Positions 57,561 through 60,000 of a stretch of DNA of 60,000 nucleotides are shown in pieces. Numbering within the stretch: position 1 is the first letter of the stretch; each line of letters starts with the position of its first letter. The stretch is from the NCBI GenBank assembly GCA_030704615.1, contig CM060731.1, positions 6,884,001 to 6,944,000 on the forward strand. Direction: 5' to 3'. Made by a program: the position numbers and the translations under genes. The stretch is from Takakia lepidozioides. Its lineage: Eukaryota > Streptophyta > Takakiopsida > Takakiales > Takakiaceae. The notes under the pieces are model-generated. The model ran no database searches, was not told the DNA's origin, and saw nothing but the letters and a program-made list of their open reading frames with translations.

Positions 57561-58077
57561 TGTGTAGTATTTTACTGCCTATACTGTAGGTCATTCCACA
57601 TAGCCACAGGAGCAGGGGGCTGCTATTTCATGAGCCATGAGCCATGAGCGGCATGAGCCATGAGCAGAGTCGTAAGTGTGGAAAAAAACATGAGCAGCAC
57701 TATTTTCCGGAAATGAGTGTCCGCGGGAATAGGGTTTAGGGTGCCACGGTCATAGGGGGAGAAGGACCTCCCGATGAAGGAGGTTTGGCAATGTTATTTA
57801 GAATTATATATTGAAAGGCAATGTTTCGCGAATGGTAGGGTGGTACTGCTCTGTACAATGGGGGCCCATTTCAGCCTACCAGCCACTTGCAAAATCCACC
57901 CACACTCCCAATCCCAAACGAAATGAGCAATGACGCATTCTCGGAACGATGGACACAGAATAGAATAAAAAGAGGGCACAATGAGGTTTTTATTGATCCA
58001 CATGAATTGCATTTGAAACACGTCTACTGTGCTGATTGTGCAATCAAATCTTTAGCCCTGTGCCTACTGAATACAAG
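57561..58077. other. Non-coding stretch with a short minisatellite
   Basis: Includes CATGAGC units at 57628-57665. No gene is seen. Confidence 0.4.
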
Positions 58078-59060
58078 TCACGTTGTCAATGGGACTTCGA
58101 CTGCTCTCAGAACTAGCTCATGAGTCATGGGGCTCCTCCAGGTAAAGTCGATTGCAGCCGTTGTACCGCCCCTAGTGATGTTCACCACAATGTCCTGCCC
58201 TTCAATCATACCACCATCGAATATGGAAATCTTCACGTTTTCGTCGTCCACACCAATGCGAATGTCCCCATACAATGGAGAAGAGGAGCGCACTCCTTGA
58301 GGAGAATAGGTCTCTCCGATGGAGTCCACCCACGTCCAGTGGCAGCAGTTCCACCGCAACAGCATAGCAGTGCGCCTTCTTCTGCATGGGTGACCGTCGT
58401 AGCTGGGAAAATCGGAATCGAGGATGCACAGGAGCCACGGACTCCTCAGACCAAGATCGTCACCCCGCTCGAAGGCGTAGTGGCCTAGGATATACTCAAA
58501 AGCCACCAATGTTTCCACAATCGAACCAGTATCTTCTCTGTAATCTGTGTATCAGATAACAATGTCTCCCGATGTGGCCGAATACATTGCATAATCGATG
58601 CCTCCAAATGGGCAGTCGTCCCGGTTCCGGAGGCACGGCATCCTTGCAAAGGAGGACCTGAGGACGACTTGGATGCCGATGACAACGACCTTGCGGACAG
58701 CTACGAAGCCCTTAGATTTTGGAAATGATGCGAAGTGGAAGAGCAGTCCGGCCTCCAATAATGGAGCATCTGGGTCCCACGTACCCACCGACGGAGGTGG
58801 AACGTGTTCATCACGCCAGCGGTGGATGAACCCATACATCTTTCTCATCAACAAGTTATAGTTTGAGATCTGCCACCGAAGTCCATCCCCCCGGATGGAA
58901 ATTCGGCGCCGCATTTACATCGAAGAGGGGATGGACTTCGTCGTGTCCAGTGGCTATCGGCCCACCTGGCAGTGACTGCCCATAGTTTGCATGGCAGGGT
59001 AGGAAACTGAAACGGCTACATTCATGCAGCAGCCAATCTTCATCGGTCCAGGATCCTGTA
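58078..59060 (-). pseudogene. Unrecognised protein, copy 1 (minus strand)
   Basis: A frame from ATG 58914 to 58078 is 279 codons with one TGA at 58552-58554, where the homologous copy 2 has Trp (GDIVI-stop-Y versus GDIIVW). Upstream coding in another frame (DEDWLLHECSRFSFLPCHAN, near 58995-59050) suggests the gene extends to about 59060 with a frame break. Landmarks: MYGFIHRWRDEHVPPPS, RNRDDCPFGGIDYAMYS, ETLVAFEYILGHYAFERGDD, PLYGDIRIGVDDE and IFDGGMIEGQDIVV. I do not recognise the family. It may be a cargo or accessory gene of the surrounding transposon. Confidence 0.5.
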
Positions 59061-59074
59061 GGGGGGAAATTTAA

Positions 59075-59695
59075 ATGTGCCCTGGAGTGTTTGTGAGGAA
59101 TTGCAGCGTTAGCTTGAACTTTTTCCAGCCACCGCGCTGCTCCTCCTCCATCCGGGAGCTGCTGTCATTGAGCGTACTCCGCTACTCTTTTTCAAGGATG
59201 TCGTGCCGCCGAAATCCAGCAGACTGCCCTTATCATGGCCACGATTATGCTATGTTCAAACCAGAATCAGGAGACATCATTGTCTGGCTTTCTGTTTTCA
59301 CAGACGCTGCTGGAATCAAGCAAGAGTCTTTGCGTGCAATGGAGTATCTGGAGGGCTATTACCGCTTTGAGCGAGGTGAGGTCCTGGGGTCAATGCGGTC
59401 CGTGGGTCCTGAAAATTGTTGACCTCGATATACCAAGCTGGAAAGGGATGCCGGACAGATCACGCACGGCCTCGCTTTGGCGCTAGAACTGCTGCCAGTG
59501 GACCAGGGAGGACGGCACCGGGGAAAACTATATACGTGCAGATCACTCCGCTCTTCCAGTGTATGGAGACATTCGGCTGAGTTGCGAAGACGAATCGCAC
59601 GGGCACATGAGGCCCACAGTGACCTTGTCAATGTATGATGGTGGTATCATTGATGGACATGACATTGTCGTCATTTCCACCGGCTCGAAAGGGTG
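59075..59695 (+). pseudogene. Unrecognised protein, copy 2 (plus strand, homologous to copy 1)
   Basis: Encodes the same protein as copy 1 from the opposite strand, starting about 160 bp from the ATG of copy 1. Matching blocks: RNPADCPYHGHDYAMFK, SGDIIVWLSVFTD, AMEYLEGYYRFERGE, DLDIPSWKGMPDRSRTA, PVYGDIRLSCEDE and MYDGGIIDGHDIVV. A frame break lies near 59390 and a TAG at 59484-59486 replaces Trp of copy 1. Similarity stops about 59690. The two copies are too diverged to be a recent inverted duplication. Confidence 0.55.
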
Positions 59696-60000
59696 CCCCC
59701 CTGGGGGGTTGAAGAGTGCCTTCTTTGCCGAGCCAGTTCTTGTGCCTCTCGTGACAACGGTGGGCACAGGGGAGGCAGCCTGCGTTTGGGGGGGTGGGCT
59801 GGTTGCAAAGTCTCCATCGGAGTCCTCTTCCTCACCCTCTTCCTGAACAGGCTGTTTCTGCTTCTTTGTTTTGGCGGGTGTCACAACAGCTGCTCCTTGC
59901 TGGCGAGTCCTCTTCTTCGACCCCTTCTGTTGGGCCTGCATTGCTGCATCCACCGTCTTTTGTGCCATCTCAGCTGCCTTTCTGGATTCTTCCAGAGCAG
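59690..60000 (-). CDS. Partial ORF: coiled-coil plus disordered basic/acidic region (runs off the window)
   Basis: The minus-strand frame is open at the right window edge: ALEESRKAAEMAQKTVDAAM (helical, coil-like), then KGSKKRTRQQGAAVVTP (nuclear-localisation-like basic patch), an acidic stretch EEGEEEDSDGDF and a Pro/Ser/Thr linker to about 59690. Further left the frame is antisense to copy 2, so the true exon end is unknown. It is probably an internal exon of a transposon or nuclear protein. No family is recognised. Confidence 0.45.

Overview
The window is nuclear DNA of a streptophyte plant. It carries spliced genes with GT/AG introns: a plant-type TAF4 with an RST domain, a fasciclin-like arabinogalactan protein, an S-formylglutathione hydrolase and a JINGUBANG-like WD40 protein. 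It also carries PPR-repeat fragments, organellar ssDNA-binding-type WWDNR motifs, tRNA-derived SINEs and CACTA, MULE-like and other DNA transposons. Introns of a few hundred bases to 1.7 kb, and PPR/WWDNR modules mixed with many decayed transposon genes, suggest a large repeat-rich genome of a non-seed land plant (lycophyte, fern or bryophyte) or a close streptophyte alga. The sequence alone does not settle the species.

Layout. 1-1.7 kb: a 117-bp tandem repeat, a short inverted-repeat element and a SINE. 1.9-10.8 kb (+): TAF4, for which 16 phase-consistent exons can be placed. 11-13.3 kb: non-coding, with two tandem duplications. 13.9-15.3 kb (-): FLA. 17.15-21.8 kb (-): S-formylglutathione hydrolase in 7 exons. 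23.5-25.3 kb (-): WD40 protein in 2 exons. These four genes are intact and look like ordinary housekeeping or cell-surface genes.

From about 27 kb to the right edge the window is almost entirely nested, decayed transposons. Element A (about 27.05-35.15 kb, resuming at 45.17 kb) is rich in CAGTCTG/CAGACTG motifs and encodes a Ulp1-type (C48) protease. It is split by a 10-kb CACTA element B (35154-45172, TG flanks). B carries AACCACT subterminal repeats, a minus-strand gene, an amplified PPR/WWDNR pseudogene array and a DUF8039-like C-terminal domain. A SWIM zinc-finger (MULE-like) C-terminus follows at 45.4-46.2 kb. Further CACTA ends start at 46643 and 56874.

The most unusual locus is a minus-strand multi-exon pseudogene at 48.8-55.0 kb. 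It joins a ParB/Srx-like DGNHR segment to a methyltransferase-like domain. One of its introns holds a tandem array whose units of about 310-320 bp each contain three imperfect palindromes. Beside it, divergently, lies a MULE-type N-terminal ORF whose stop codon is supplied by the CACTAG end of an inserted transposon. At 58-59.7 kb lie two homologous, head-to-head copies of an unrecognised protein. Most in-frame stops in these transposon genes are TAG or TGA at positions that fit C-to-T decay of CAG or CGA (plant CHG and CG methylation contexts).
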